A stretch of 64,000 nt of DNA from Mesorhizobium loti R88b. Its GTDB lineage: Bacteria > Pseudomonadota > Alphaproteobacteria > Rhizobiales > Rhizobiaceae. Position numbers and translations under genes: made by a program. The DNA lies in contig NZ_CP033367.1 in the NCBI RefSeq assembly GCF_013170845.1, positions 1,054,001 to 1,118,000 of the forward strand. The letters are read 5' to 3'. Below are positions 49,349 through 57,752 of this stretch, one piece after another (position 1 is the first letter of the stretch; every line of letters begins with the position of its first letter). The notes under the pieces are model-generated. The model saw only the letters and a program-made list of their open reading frames with translations, did no database searches and was not told the DNA's origin.

Positions 49349-49870
49349 ATGAGCTCACCTTATGTCGGCGAGATTCGCATGTTTGGCGGCAACTTCGCGC
49401 CGGCCGGCTGGGCTTTCTGTGACGGCAGTTCACTGCCGATATCCGAAAACGACACGCTCTTCAATTTGATCGGGACGACTTATGGCGGCGATGGCCAGGA
49501 GACGTTCGGTCTGCCCAACCTCAGCGGCCGCATTCCAATCCACGCCGGCCAGGGACCGGGGATGAGTCAGAACTACGTCCTTGGCGAGTCTGCCGGCGCC
49601 GAATCCGTGACGCTGACGACAAACCAGATCGCTGCCCACGGCCATGCCCTGATGGCATCGTCGAACACGGCGTCCGATCCCAATCCCGCGGGCAACGTCC
49701 TGGCAACCTCGCCGACGATCGAAGCCTACGTCATCGACGTCGCGGGGCCTTCACTTGCCGGAAATTCATTGACCACCGCTGGTGGCAGCACCCCGCACGA
49801 CAATTTCATGCCCTATCTGTGCGTCAATTTCATCATCTCGCTGTTCGGGATTTTTCCGTCGCCGACTTAA
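49349..49870 (+). CDS. Tail-collar domain (MdpB-like) protein 2
   Basis: The second member, 173 residues, opens MSSPYVGEIRMFGGNFAPAG. It continues WAFCDGSSLPISENDTLFNL, then IGTTYGGDGQETFGLPNLSG, and ends PHDNFMPYLCVNFIISLFGI. It is a divergent copy of protein 1 with the same order of motifs, which points to ancient duplication. The gap to gene 1 is 11 bp, and gene 3 starts 10 bp after its stop. The central loop (about 60-120) is the most variable part. Confidence 0.85.
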   Translation: MSSPYVGEIRMFGGNFAPAGWAFCDGSSLPISENDTLFNLIGTTYGGDGQETFGLPNLSGRIPIHAGQGPGMSQNYVLGESAGAESVTLTTNQIAAHGHALMASSNTASDPNPAGNVLATSPTIEAYVIDVAGPSLAGNSLTTAGGSTPHDNFMPYLCVNFIISLFGIFPSPT

Positions 49871-49880
49871 GAGGACCGTC

Positions 49881-50408
49881 ATGGCCGACCCGTTCGTCGC
49901 CGAAATCCGCATCTTTGGATTCAATTTCGCGCCCACGGGTTGGGCGACCTGCGATGGTCAGTTGATGCCCATCTCGCAGAATACGGCGCTGTTCTCCTTG
50001 CTCGGCACCACCTATGGCGGCGATGGCAAGTCGACTTTCGCGCTGCCGGATTTGGCCGGGTCGGCGCCGATGCACCCGGGAAGTTCAGCGGGCGGAAGCG
50101 ACCATTTTCTGGGCGAGACCGGCGGCAGTACGACTGTGAACCTGATCAACTCCGAAATGCCGATCCATAACCATAATATTCTTGCTTCCACCGAAAACGG
50201 GACGCTCAAGGCTCCATCGCCAACGGAATTTCTAGGCCGCTCCAAGGCCGGCACGATTTATCAATCGAATACCGCAAGCAATCTGGCGCTGATGAATTTT
50301 CAAGCCGTTTCGCCTGCCGGCAGTTCACTGCCCCACAACAATCTGCAGCCCTACCTGGCGGTTACGTTCTGCATCGCATTGCAAGGCGTTTTCCCGCCAA
50401 GAGGCTAG
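49881..50408 (+). CDS. Tail-collar domain (MdpB-like) protein 3
   Basis: The third member has 175 residues, starting at ATG 49881 (MADPFVAEIRIFGFNFAPTG), preceded by GAGGA. An upstream extension of the frame to 49782 overlaps gene 2 and is rejected. Shared motifs are WATCDGQLMPISQNTALFSL, LGTTYGGDGKSTFALPDLAG and PHNNLQPYLAVTFCIALQGV. Together the trio may form a hetero-trimeric collar-like structure; that is inference. The propeller protein follows 21 bp later. Confidence 0.85.
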   Translation: MADPFVAEIRIFGFNFAPTGWATCDGQLMPISQNTALFSLLGTTYGGDGKSTFALPDLAGSAPMHPGSSAGGSDHFLGETGGSTTVNLINSEMPIHNHNILASTENGTLKAPSPTEFLGRSKAGTIYQSNTASNLALMNFQAVSPAGSSLPHNNLQPYLAVTFCIALQGVFPPRG

Positions 50409-50429
50409 GCAACAGGCAGGACCGAGACC

Positions 50430-51746
50430 ATGGCCAAGAAAGCAGCAACAAAGTCCGAGGCGCCGAGCAAGAAGGTTGCGCCGACTATCGCAAAGAGCAC
50501 GACTCGCGCCCGCTCACGGCGATCGAGCGTCCCACCCGTCTACCAGAACAAGCCCGCCGGCTCGTCCTTCTTTGAACTGTCGCGGCTGATGGTCGTCGGC
50601 ATCGATTCCGCCGCCGGGCGGCTGATCCAGAAGGCTCAAGATGCGCCTAACGGGTCGTGGCCCGCAGCCTGGTCGGCCATCGCGCCCGGTGCCTGGATCA
50701 TCATGACTGCCGGCCTGACCAAGGACGGCCGCGTGGCGGTGGTCGCGCAGCCTTCGGGCACCATCAATCTGTCCTTCATCACCGAAGACCCCAACCAGGT
50801 CGGCCCGGTTGACAAGTGGAATGCGCCGGTCGGTATCGGCGCGCCGCCCGGCGCCACCAGCTACCAGAAGCTGACGATGGCCAACGATGCCGATGGCCGC
50901 ATCGAGGTGTTCCTCACCGACAATCAGGGCCGCATCTGGTGGATCTACCAGAATCCCGACCAGATCGTGCAGGTGAAGAAAACCATCACGCCGCCCGGCA
51001 CCACGACGCCGATCGTCGTCACGGTCGATGAACTTGTGCCGCCGATCAAGCCGTGGAGCGACTGGCAGCAGCTGACCGGTCAGCTGGTGGCGGTAACCGC
51101 CATACGCCAGGCCGATGGCCGCATCGGGCTGTTCGGCATCAATTCGGGCCTGCATCTCTATCGCTGCCAGCAGGCCAACCCGCAGGCGCTGAAGGTGGCC
51201 GACTGGACGGGATGGGTGCAAATCGACACCACGCAAACCGGCGGGTTCACGGAAATGGCGCCGGTTGTCGGCCCGCTCGGCGCCACCAATCTGTTCGCCC
51301 TGACCCAGAACGGCCAGGTGCTGCACACGCGCCAGCAACCCGCCGGCACGGATACGTGGACGCAGTGGGCGACGACCGGCTACTCCAGGGTGCCCAAATA
51401 CACGCTTGCCGCCGGCATCCAGGGCGATGGCGACATCGTGCTGGTCTCCTCCGACCAGCAGCGCGTCCACGAGTTCAACGCGCAGTGGGATGCCAACACC
51501 CAGAACTGGTCGGGATGGCGTGATTTCGGCGTCTCCCTCTACGCGACGCGCCTGACGCTCAACTACAATGCCGACGGCAGGCTTGCTCTGTTCAGCATGA
51601 TGATCATGCCGGACAACACCTTCGGGCTGTGGACGATCAACCAGATGGCCATCGACAGCTCCGAATGGGAGTATGCCTGGACATCGCTGACCGACGGCAA
51701 CCTCAAGCAGATCGTCGTGGTGCGCGACCTGACGCCGCCGGTCTGA
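50430..51746 (+). CDS. Beta-propeller / lectin-like protein with basic N-terminal tail
   Basis: The 438-residue protein begins with a disordered basic tail (KKAATKSEAPSKKVAPTIAK, then RARSRRSS). After that it has six or seven similar units of about 50 residues, each with a DGR or similar turn. Examples are TKDGRVAVVAQPSGTINLSF, ADGRIEVFLTDNQGRIWWIY, ADGRIGLFGINSGLHLYRCQ, TNLFALTQNGQVLHTRQQP, GDIVLVSSDQQRVHEFNAQW and NADGRLALFSMMIMP. The W-rich strands (WSDWQQL, WTQWATTG, WSGWRDFG) resemble PLL/tectonin-type sugar-binding propellers. No enzymatic motif is seen. Its position, 21 bp after the third tail-collar gene, suggests a joint function. Confidence 0.75.
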   Translation: MAKKAATKSEAPSKKVAPTIAKSTTRARSRRSSVPPVYQNKPAGSSFFELSRLMVVGIDSAAGRLIQKAQDAPNGSWPAAWSAIAPGAWIIMTAGLTKDGRVAVVAQPSGTINLSFITEDPNQVGPVDKWNAPVGIGAPPGATSYQKLTMANDADGRIEVFLTDNQGRIWWIYQNPDQIVQVKKTITPPGTTTPIVVTVDELVPPIKPWSDWQQLTGQLVAVTAIRQADGRIGLFGINSGLHLYRCQQANPQALKVADWTGWVQIDTTQTGGFTEMAPVVGPLGATNLFALTQNGQVLHTRQQPAGTDTWTQWATTGYSRVPKYTLAAGIQGDGDIVLVSSDQQRVHEFNAQWDANTQNWSGWRDFGVSLYATRLTLNYNADGRLALFSMMIMPDNTFGLWTINQMAIDSSEWEYAWTSLTDGNLKQIVVVRDLTPPV

Positions 51747-51758
51747 CGTTCAGGCAGC

Positions 51759-52301
51759 GTGGCAGAAGCAGGTTTGGACCATCGCCCTCCAGTGTGGGCC
51801 CGGTCGAACAAGGTCGGGCTCGGTTTCCGTCCCTCGACAGAGGCGGATTTGCCGTTCCTGTCGCGGCTCTACGCCTCGACGCGCCTGGAAGAACTCGCCG
51901 TGACGGACTGGAGCGAGGCGCAGAAAGCTGTCTTCCTCGACATGCAGTTCCAGGCGCAGCATGCCCACTACAGAAAACACTATCCGGACGCCGACTGGCT
52001 GGTGGTGGAGCATGCCGGGCAAGACATCGGCCGCCTCTATATCGAGCGCTGGCCGAGCCAGCACCGCATCATCGACATCGCTTTTTTACCCAATCATCGT
52101 CGCAAGGGCTACGGCACGGCGCTGCTGCGCGACCTGATCGACGAGGCATGGTTAGCCGGCAAATCACCGTCGATCCATGTCGAGAAGAACAATCCGGCAA
52201 GGGGGCTCTATGTCAGGCTCGGCTTCGTGGTGGTGGAGGACAAGGGCGTATATGACCTGATGGCCTGTGCGCCGAAGGTGGGTGGTGCGGCGGGCTCGTG
52301 A
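51759..52301 (+). CDS. GNAT family N-acetyltransferase
   Basis: The 180 residues begin at GTG 51759, 12 bp after the propeller gene stop. The acetyl-CoA binding signature is IIDIAFLPNHRRKGYGTALL (about 108-127), where the R-K-G-Y-G turn binds the pyrophosphate. VEKNNPARGLYVRLGFVVVE is the usual C-terminal block. Substrate is unknown. It is presumably in the same operon and might modify one of the neighbouring proteins; that is inference. Confidence 0.87.
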   Translation: MAEAGLDHRPPVWARSNKVGLGFRPSTEADLPFLSRLYASTRLEELAVTDWSEAQKAVFLDMQFQAQHAHYRKHYPDADWLVVEHAGQDIGRLYIERWPSQHRIIDIAFLPNHRRKGYGTALLRDLIDEAWLAGKSPSIHVEKNNPARGLYVRLGFVVVEDKGVYDLMACAPKVGGAAGS

Positions 52302-52358
52302 CCTGCATGCTGGCAGGAAGCGCCGTTCGTTCTAGCAAGCTGCCGCAATCTCGAGCGC

Positions 52359-52631
52359 CTAATTGAACACCGCCTCATAAAGCCGGCCGGCCGCATCGGC
52401 GGCGACCGGCACGATGAAGATGTCATGGGTCCCGCCATTGCCGGTAAGGCGATAGGTCGCCTGCGGCAAAGCGATGTCGCACGGCCCCCTGAACATCAGC
52501 GAAAAGCCGCCATCCGGGCGAGGGCTCGAAGCGATGCGGTTGACCGCGCTCAGTTCGAGGGCGATCTGCCCGCCACCGGTTTCGATGGTGAACGCCTGCC
52601 CGATGGCCTGTTCGAAATCCGCCGCCGTCAT
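52359..52631 (-). CDS. DUF6916-like small protein
   Basis: The 90-residue product from ATG 52631 (MTAADFEQAIGQAFTIETGG) shows the DUF6916 pattern: F.LMFRGP..IALPQATYRL, a glycine-rich turn, DIFIVPVAAD and the final YEAVFN. Proteins of this type are often found beside tail-collar genes; I state that from memory of family context. It is on the minus strand, opposite to the other members of the locus. The open frame begins at 52688, but the DUF pattern starts at the internal ATG. Confidence 0.72.
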   Translation of the reverse strand: MTAADFEQAIGQAFTIETGGGQIALELSAVNRIASSPRPDGGFSLMFRGPCDIALPQATYRLTGNGGTHDIFIVPVAADAAGRLYEAVFN

Positions 52632-52996
52632 GCCATCAGCCTCAACCTGCTTTCTGGGCGGTTCAGTGTCCGACAGGACCCGCTCCAACCTCTAGTGCCC
52701 AAGGGAAAACTGCGCCGCACTTTCCCGGAATTGCCTTGGTGGCGGCACTGTCGCCGCTTCGCCGCAAGCTGTCCATAGGCCCGCAGCCAGGCCAAGCGTG
52801 CGCGAGACAATTGCCGGGCAAAAACGCAAAATACAGCGGCTTCTGTGCTTTTATGCGTGGCCTGGACACTGTAGTACTTTGTTCCGGCGCGGGAGTCTTG
52901 GCCAGCCAAGATCAGTGCAACAAGAGCAGATTCCAGTTGTCGGGGTCTGATGCCGAAGGGCCGGCCTGATCGGCGGGCGGGAGAAAGGGACGGACC
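52632..52996. other. 365-bp divergent intergenic region
   Basis: No gene, tRNA or clear repeat is visible. It separates the minus-strand DUF6916 gene from the plus-strand SapC gene and so should contain promoters for both. AAGGGA near 52985 is the SapC ribosome binding site. I could not assign a -35/-10 pair with confidence. Confidence 0.55.
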
Positions 52997-53782
52997 ATGG
53001 CTGATATCAAGGCAAGGACGGAAGCGCCGCCAAGCGCCGCAATGCCGCTGTTCTACTCCAAACCGGAGGCGCTCAACCCGGCGCGGCACGGCTCGCTCGG
53101 CCTGACCGCGCGCAGCGATTTTTCCTTCGCGCGCGCAGCGCATGCCATCCCGGTTGTGGCATCGGAAATGCCGGCGGCGATGCGCTCCTATCCGATCGTC
53201 TTCATCGGCGACGGCAAGGCACCCGTCATCATCACCGGCGTGCGCCAGAACGAGAACCTGTTCGTCGATGCCGACGGCCGGTGGACCGCGCCGCATTACG
53301 TTCCTGCCTATGTGCGCCGCTATCCCTTCATCCTGGCCGAGGATCCGACTACGGCAGGCCGGCTGACGCTGTGCGCCGACCGGGCCAGCGAGCGCGTCGT
53401 CGACCAGGCCGTGGCGCCATTGCGTGACGACAAGGTCGCGCCGTTCTTCATCGGCAACGAGCCGACCGAGGCGACAAAGCAGGCGCTCGCCTACTGCAAC
53501 CAGTTCCAGATCGATTTCAGGGCCACCCGCGAGATGGTCGAGAAGATCGACGCGCACGGCCTGTTTGCGCCGCGCCAGAGCAAGGTGACGCTGGAAGGCG
53601 GCGAGGTGCTCAACCTCACCGATTTCCAGGTGATCGACGAGCCGGCCTTCAACAATCTGAGCGACGCGGCCTTCCTCGACCTCAGAAAATCCGGCGCGCT
53701 CGGCCTGCTCTACTGCCACCTCGCCTCGACCAACAGCTGGACGTCGCTGGTGCATCAGGCGTCGCTGCGCAAGGCGGGGTAA
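52997..53782 (+). CDS. SapC family protein
   Basis: The 261-residue protein (MADIKARTEAPPSAAMPLFY) has the SapC-family layout. KPEALNPARHGSLGLTARSD is followed by FARAAHAIPVVASEMPAAMR, SYPIVFIGDGKAPVIITGVR, YVPAYVRRYPFILAED and FNNLSDAAFLDLRKSGALGL. It has no signal peptide by eye. In Campylobacter SapC belongs to an S-layer (surface array) gene cluster, and homologues appear in many proteobacteria with unproven roles. Presence beside an adhesin-like giant protein and tail-collar genes supports a surface-layer or surface-structure role, as inference. Confidence 0.83.
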   Translation: MADIKARTEAPPSAAMPLFYSKPEALNPARHGSLGLTARSDFSFARAAHAIPVVASEMPAAMRSYPIVFIGDGKAPVIITGVRQNENLFVDADGRWTAPHYVPAYVRRYPFILAEDPTTAGRLTLCADRASERVVDQAVAPLRDDKVAPFFIGNEPTEATKQALAYCNQFQIDFRATREMVEKIDAHGLFAPRQSKVTLEGGEVLNLTDFQVIDEPAFNNLSDAAFLDLRKSGALGLLYCHLASTNSWTSLVHQASLRKAG

Positions 53783-53909
53783 GGGCGGCCGGCGGTGTGA
53801 TGGCGATCGGGAAGCGGTGATTCACAGGGCTTGAGCGGCCAGGAAAGGCTCTTCGCCAGACAATGGGGCGTGTTATTCATGCGAGGCTCCCAGGAATCGC
53901 GATCCGCAA

Positions 53910-54641
53910 ATGCCTTCACTCAAGCAACTTATCAAGAAGCCCGTTCATGCACTCAGTTCGCGGTTCGCGACCAGCAGGCTGGAGCGGGTGGTTCGTGAAA
54001 TTGAAGATGCGAAAATGGAAGAGCTTTCGCATAGCACGTTTCTCGAAACGAAAATCCGCCAGATCGGCCTGCGCCACGACCGGCGTGCCCTGTATGGAGA
54101 TGATGTCGATGACATGAATTTCCATGCGCCCGGTTTGTGGCAGATTCCGAGGCAACTGGCGCAGGCCATGGCGCTGTTGGCTGGCCAACGGATCGTCAGC
54201 TTTCTTGAAGTGGGAACCTGCGACGGTTTCACGTTTTCATTCATGGCGGCATGTCTGTCGAGGCTCAACCCGGGCCTCAAAGCGACGACCATCGATATTG
54301 CTTCCCGCCTTCCGACTTGCGCGCGAATCGTCTTCAAGACACCAGTCGAGTTCCTTGCCGGCAAGACGTCGGACGCATTCGCCGGCCACGTCTTCGATCT
54401 CGTTCTTATCGATGGAGATCACTCCTACGAATGGATCACCCGTGACTACCGGAATGTCGGTCAGCAGGCGCGCCTCTGTATGTTTCACGATATCAACGAT
54501 CGATTTTGTGGGGACGATACGGTCCCCAAATTCTGGCGGGAGCTAAAGACCGAGGAATCGGGGCGCGCCGATTTCCATGAATTTTTGTATCACTCCAATG
54601 CCGACAGAGTGATGGGGATTGGCATTCGGATCAAACGCTGA
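53910..54641 (+). CDS. Class I SAM-dependent methyltransferase
   Basis: The 243 residues carry the SAM-binding motif FLEVGTCDGFTFSFMAACLS (about 98-117) and the acidic loop FDLVLIDGDHSYEWITRDYR (about 166-185), with VGQQARLCMFHDIND after. This is the Methyltransf_24-like class, common in polysaccharide and surface glycan loci. The N-terminal 60 residues are basic and helical. It sits 127 bp after the SapC gene on the same strand, and could belong to the surface locus, but the gap leaves this open. The substrate is unknown. Confidence 0.8.
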   Translation: MPSLKQLIKKPVHALSSRFATSRLERVVREIEDAKMEELSHSTFLETKIRQIGLRHDRRALYGDDVDDMNFHAPGLWQIPRQLAQAMALLAGQRIVSFLEVGTCDGFTFSFMAACLSRLNPGLKATTIDIASRLPTCARIVFKTPVEFLAGKTSDAFAGHVFDLVLIDGDHSYEWITRDYRNVGQQARLCMFHDINDRFCGDDTVPKFWRELKTEESGRADFHEFLYHSNADRVMGIGIRIKR

Positions 54642-54743
54642 GCAATCGGGCCAGGGCTGGGCGACGAGGCAGCGCTACGACCTCGAAAGCAAAACGGCCG
54701 CCGAAGGCGACCGTTTTCGATGCTTGATTCCCCTTGAGGAAAC

Positions 54744-54818
54744 TGGAGCGGGTGAAGCGATTCGAACGCTCGACCCCAACCTTGGCAAGGTTGTGCTCTA
54801 CCCCTGAGCTACACCCGC
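54744..54818 (-). tRNA. tRNA-Gly (anticodon GCC)
   Basis: Read on the minus strand from 54818 the sequence folds as acceptor GCGGGTG, D arm GCTC...GAGC, anticodon stem CAACC around loop TTGCCAA (anticodon GCC) and T arm GAGCG/TTCGAAT/CGCTT. The closing acceptor strand is CACCCGC, followed by T and an encoded CCA. Length is 75 with CCA. I see no integrase or repeat of its 3' end nearby, so it has not obviously served as an integration site in this window. Confidence 0.95.
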
Positions 54819-55030
54819 TCACACGGCGTCTTGGCCGCAAGCCGGGCCTATATGGCTGAAGAGCGCGGCGATTGCAACAGGGAAATGTCGGGCTTTTTGC
54901 AACCTGTCGGGCGATGCCGGCAAAGTGCCCGCCATGCGCGGATTTCGCCGCTCTATGGCGCGATGGTCTTGTGTCGGCCACCGCATTGGCCGTAAACGGC
55001 AAAGCGGAAAAACGACGAAGAAGACAATCG

Positions 55031-55528
55031 ATGCCGAAGACCGAAGCTGACCTTTTTGCCTTTCTTGCCGAACTCGGCATTGCCGTTTCGACGATACGCC
55101 ATCCGCCGCTCTATACGGTGGCCGATTCGCAGGCACTGCGCGGCGAAATTGCCGGCGGGCACACCAAGAACCTGTTCCTGAAGGACAAGAAGGACAATTT
55201 CTTCCTGGTCACCGTCGGTGAGGACGCCGTCGTCGACCTGAAGCAGATCCACCAGCTGATCGGCGCCGCCGGCCGCGTTTCCTTCGGCAAACCGGAGATG
55301 CTGCTGGAGCTGCTGGGCGTCACGCCTGGCGCGGTCACGGTGTTTGGCGTCATCAACGACAGGGAAAATCGGGTCAAGCTGGTGCTCGACAAGGATTTGA
55401 TGGAACATGCCGTCATCAATGGGCATCCGCTGACCAATGAGGCGACGACATCGATCGCCAGGGATGACCTTATCAAATTCGTCGAGGCAACCGGGCATGA
55501 TGCTGCTATCTTGAAAGTCTCGGCATGA
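55031..55528 (+). CDS. YbaK/ProX-type prolyl-tRNA editing deacylase
   Basis: The 165-residue protein starts MPKTEADLFAFLAELGIAVS at ATG 55031. Family signatures are TKNLFLKDKKDNFFLVTVGE (about 44-63), then RVSFGKPEMLLELLGVTPGA, VINDRENRVKLVLDKDLM and ATTSIARDDLIKFVEATGH. It corresponds to the ProXp/PrdX group, which hydrolyses mischarged Ala- or other tRNA-Pro and occurs as a free-standing protein in alphaproteobacteria. The open frame extends 53 codons upstream through non-coding sequence and is ignored. The thioredoxin gene follows 86 bp later. Confidence 0.87.
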   Translation: MPKTEADLFAFLAELGIAVSTIRHPPLYTVADSQALRGEIAGGHTKNLFLKDKKDNFFLVTVGEDAVVDLKQIHQLIGAAGRVSFGKPEMLLELLGVTPGAVTVFGVINDRENRVKLVLDKDLMEHAVINGHPLTNEATTSIARDDLIKFVEATGHDAAILKVSA

Positions 55529-55614
55529 TCGCCACATGCATGGCGAAAGCCGACTTCCATTGAGAGACATTGCGCCGACCCGCTGGCCGGCGGCGCGACC
55601 GAAAGGGTGACGAG

Positions 55615-56619
55615 ATGAGCGACAACAAGCCATTTGGCGGGTCATTCGGCAGCAGTGGCGGCCAGTATGCCACCACGGTGCAGTATGGCGGAACCGCACC
55701 CGCGCCGGCAAAGGTCACGCTTGGCGATGCGCCGGCCGCTGTCACTGGCGATGTCATCAAGGACACCACGACGGCCGCCTTCGCCGCCGACGTCATCCAG
55801 GAATCGCGCCGCCAGCCGGTGCTGGTGGATTTCTGGGCGCCGTGGTGCGGGCCATGCAAGCAGCTGACGCCGCAACTGGAAAAGGCGGTCAAGGCCGCGG
55901 GCGGCAAGGTCAAGCTGGTCAAGATGAACATCGACGACCATCCCTCGATCGCCGGCCAGCTCGGCATCCAGTCTATCCCGGCCGTCATCGCCTTCAAGGA
56001 CGGCCAGCCGGTCGATGGCTTCATGGGCGCGATCCCTGAGAGCCAGATCAACGAATTCATCACCAAGGTCGGCGGCAAGGGCAATGGCGCTCCGCCCGTG
56101 GCCGATGCGCTGGCGGCTGCGGCTGAAGCGCGCGAGGCCGGCGACATGCAGACCGCCGCCGACATTTTTGATGCCATCCTGGCGCAGGCGCCCGAGACGA
56201 TCGAGGCGATCGCCGGGCTGGGCGATTTGTTGTTCGAGGCCGGCGACACGGAAGGCGCCGAAGCGCTTTTGGCAACCGCGCCGGAAGCCAAGAAGGACGC
56301 GCCTTTGCTTGCCGCGTTGCGCGCCAAGATGGCGCTTGCCGCGCAGGCCGCCGCGCTTGGCAATCCGGCCGAGTTCGAGCGCCGCCTGGCCGAGAACCCC
56401 AAGGACCATCAGGCGCGTTTTGATCTGGCCATGATCCAGAATGCCCGTGGTGACCGCACGGCGGCGGCGGATAATCTGCTGGCCATCATCAAGGCCGACC
56501 GGGCCTGGAACGAGGACGGCGCCAGGACGCAATTGCTGCAGCTGTTCGAGGCCTGGGGCATGACCGACGAGGCGACGCTGGCCGCGCGGCGCAAATTGTC
56601 GGCGCTGCTGTTTCCCTAA
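55615..56619 (+). CDS. cnoX: Thioredoxin-TPR protein, CnoX-like co-chaperedoxin
   Basis: The ATG at 55615 gives 334 residues with a Gly/Ala-rich N terminus, then a thioredoxin fold with FWAPWCGPCKQ (Cys78 and Cys81) and the cis-proline loop IQSIPAVIAFKDG. The remaining 170 residues are tetratricopeptide-like helices (AAAEAREAGDMQTAADIFDA, NPKDHQARFDLAMIQNARGD). CnoX passes clients to GroEL and protects them against oxidative damage. E. coli CnoX lacks the full CxxC, whereas this one keeps it, as in Caulobacter. It is not the small housekeeping thioredoxin because of its length and TPR tail. Confidence 0.85.
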   Translation: MSDNKPFGGSFGSSGGQYATTVQYGGTAPAPAKVTLGDAPAAVTGDVIKDTTTAAFAADVIQESRRQPVLVDFWAPWCGPCKQLTPQLEKAVKAAGGKVKLVKMNIDDHPSIAGQLGIQSIPAVIAFKDGQPVDGFMGAIPESQINEFITKVGGKGNGAPPVADALAAAAEAREAGDMQTAADIFDAILAQAPETIEAIAGLGDLLFEAGDTEGAEALLATAPEAKKDAPLLAALRAKMALAAQAAALGNPAEFERRLAENPKDHQARFDLAMIQNARGDRTAAADNLLAIIKADRAWNEDGARTQLLQLFEAWGMTDEATLAARRKLSALLFP

Positions 56620-56725
56620 AGCAGCGGCTGTTTCGTCGCACGGGCTTGTGATGTCAGGCCAAAGCGCCAGATAGACAGGCTGGATCGAGGACACGCTTCC
56701 TGATGGGAGCGATGGGAGGAATGAG

Positions 56726-57397
56726 GTGCAAGCGGGAAACGCGCATTACCGGCTCGCCAAGGATCTGCCGTCGACGATCCCGATCTTTCCGCTCGAGGGC
56801 GCGCTTCTGCTGCCGGGCGGGCGCATGCCGCTCAACATCTTCGAGCCGCGCTACCTGCAGATGGTGGACGAGGCGATTTCCGGCTCGCGGCTGATCGGCG
56901 TCATCCAGCCCAGCCTCGACGGTGCGTTGCGCGAGGATGGCGAGCCGCAGCTCTGCAATGTCGGCTGCGCCGGGCGCATCATCGCCTTTTCCGAGACCGG
57001 CGACGGCCGCTACCTGATTTCGCTGCAAGGTGTGTACCGCTTCCGCATCGCCAGCGAATTGACGGTCAAGACACCATTCCGGCAGGCCAAGCCCGCGCCC
57101 TTCCTCGCCGATCTCGACGACGATCCGGCAGCCAACGAGATAGACCGGCCGGCGTTGCTCAAGGCATTTCGCGCCTATCTGCAGGCCAATGATCTCGAGG
57201 CCGATTGGGAAAGCGTCAGCCGCGCCGAAAATGCCATGCTGGTCAACGCATTGTCGATGATGGCGCCCTACGGGCCGGCCGAGAAACAGGCGCTGCTCGA
57301 AGCCGCGGATTTGAAGACGCGGGCCGAAACGCTGATTGCCATCACCGAGATGGCGCTGGCGCGGGAGAATGAGGATTTTGGCTCGAGTCTACAATAA
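56726..57397 (+). CDS. Lon N-terminal (LON substrate-binding) domain protein
   Basis: The 223 residues begin at GTG 56726 (MQAGNAHYRLAKDLPS). IPIFPLEGALLLPGGRMPLN followed by IFEPRYLQMVDEAISG matches the Lon N-terminal domain, with GCAGRIIAFSETGDGRYLIS later. The C-terminal 100 residues are helical (AFRAYLQANDLEADWESVSR; LLEAADLKTRAETLIAITEM). There is no AAA+ ATPase or protease domain, so it is not Lon itself. Role is unproven. The next gene starts 9 bp after the stop, so they probably share a transcript. Confidence 0.88.
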   Translation: MQAGNAHYRLAKDLPSTIPIFPLEGALLLPGGRMPLNIFEPRYLQMVDEAISGSRLIGVIQPSLDGALREDGEPQLCNVGCAGRIIAFSETGDGRYLISLQGVYRFRIASELTVKTPFRQAKPAPFLADLDDDPAANEIDRPALLKAFRAYLQANDLEADWESVSRAENAMLVNALSMMAPYGPAEKQALLEAADLKTRAETLIAITEMALARENEDFGSSLQ

Positions 57398-57406
57398 GAG
57401 GATGCG

Positions 57407-57649
57407 ATGGCGGCGGATGGGCGTGACGGAAAGAAGATCAATGTCGACCCCAAGCTGCTGGAACTTCTGGCCTGCCCGTTGACCAAGGGGCCGCTGGCCT
57501 GGGATCCGGAGCGGGGTGAGCTGATCTCGCGGATCGCCAAGCTCGCCTATCCGGTGCGCGACGGCATCCCGATCATGCTGCCTTCGGAAGCGCGGACGTT
57601 GTCGGCGGAGGATGTGCTGGCACCGCCGAGGCTGAGTGGGCCTTCGTAA
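57407..57649 (+). CDS. Trm112 family / UPF0434 protein
   Basis: The 80-residue product has [20 protein letters not shown] (about 17-36), then [20 protein letters not shown] and ML. That is the UPF0434 pattern. The cysteine pairs found in eukaryotic Trm112 are missing except one, which is usual in the bacterial form. In eukaryotes Trm112 activates methyltransferases; the bacterial role is not settled. It follows the Lon-domain gene closely and converges on dnaE2. Confidence 0.87.
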   Translation: MAADGRDGKKINVDPKLLELLACPLTKGPLAWDPERGELISRIAKLAYPVRDGIPIMLPSEARTLSAEDVLAPPRLSGPS

Positions 57650-57752
57650 GGGGCGTTCAAGCAGCGACTGCTGTGCAGAAGTCTATGAGAAGTTGGCCCG
57701 CCGGCTTTCTATTCATACTCGCTCCGCCCGCGACAACGGAGAGGGCAAATGC

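Noticed and set aside
48831..50408. Prophage or phage-tail gene cluster
   Set aside because: Only tail-collar-domain proteins are present. No capsid, terminase, portal, integrase or lysis gene is in the region, and the tail-collar fold is common in chromosomes.
54744..54818. Genomic island integration at tRNA-Gly
   Set aside because: No integrase, no duplicated tRNA end and normal neighbours on both sides in this window.
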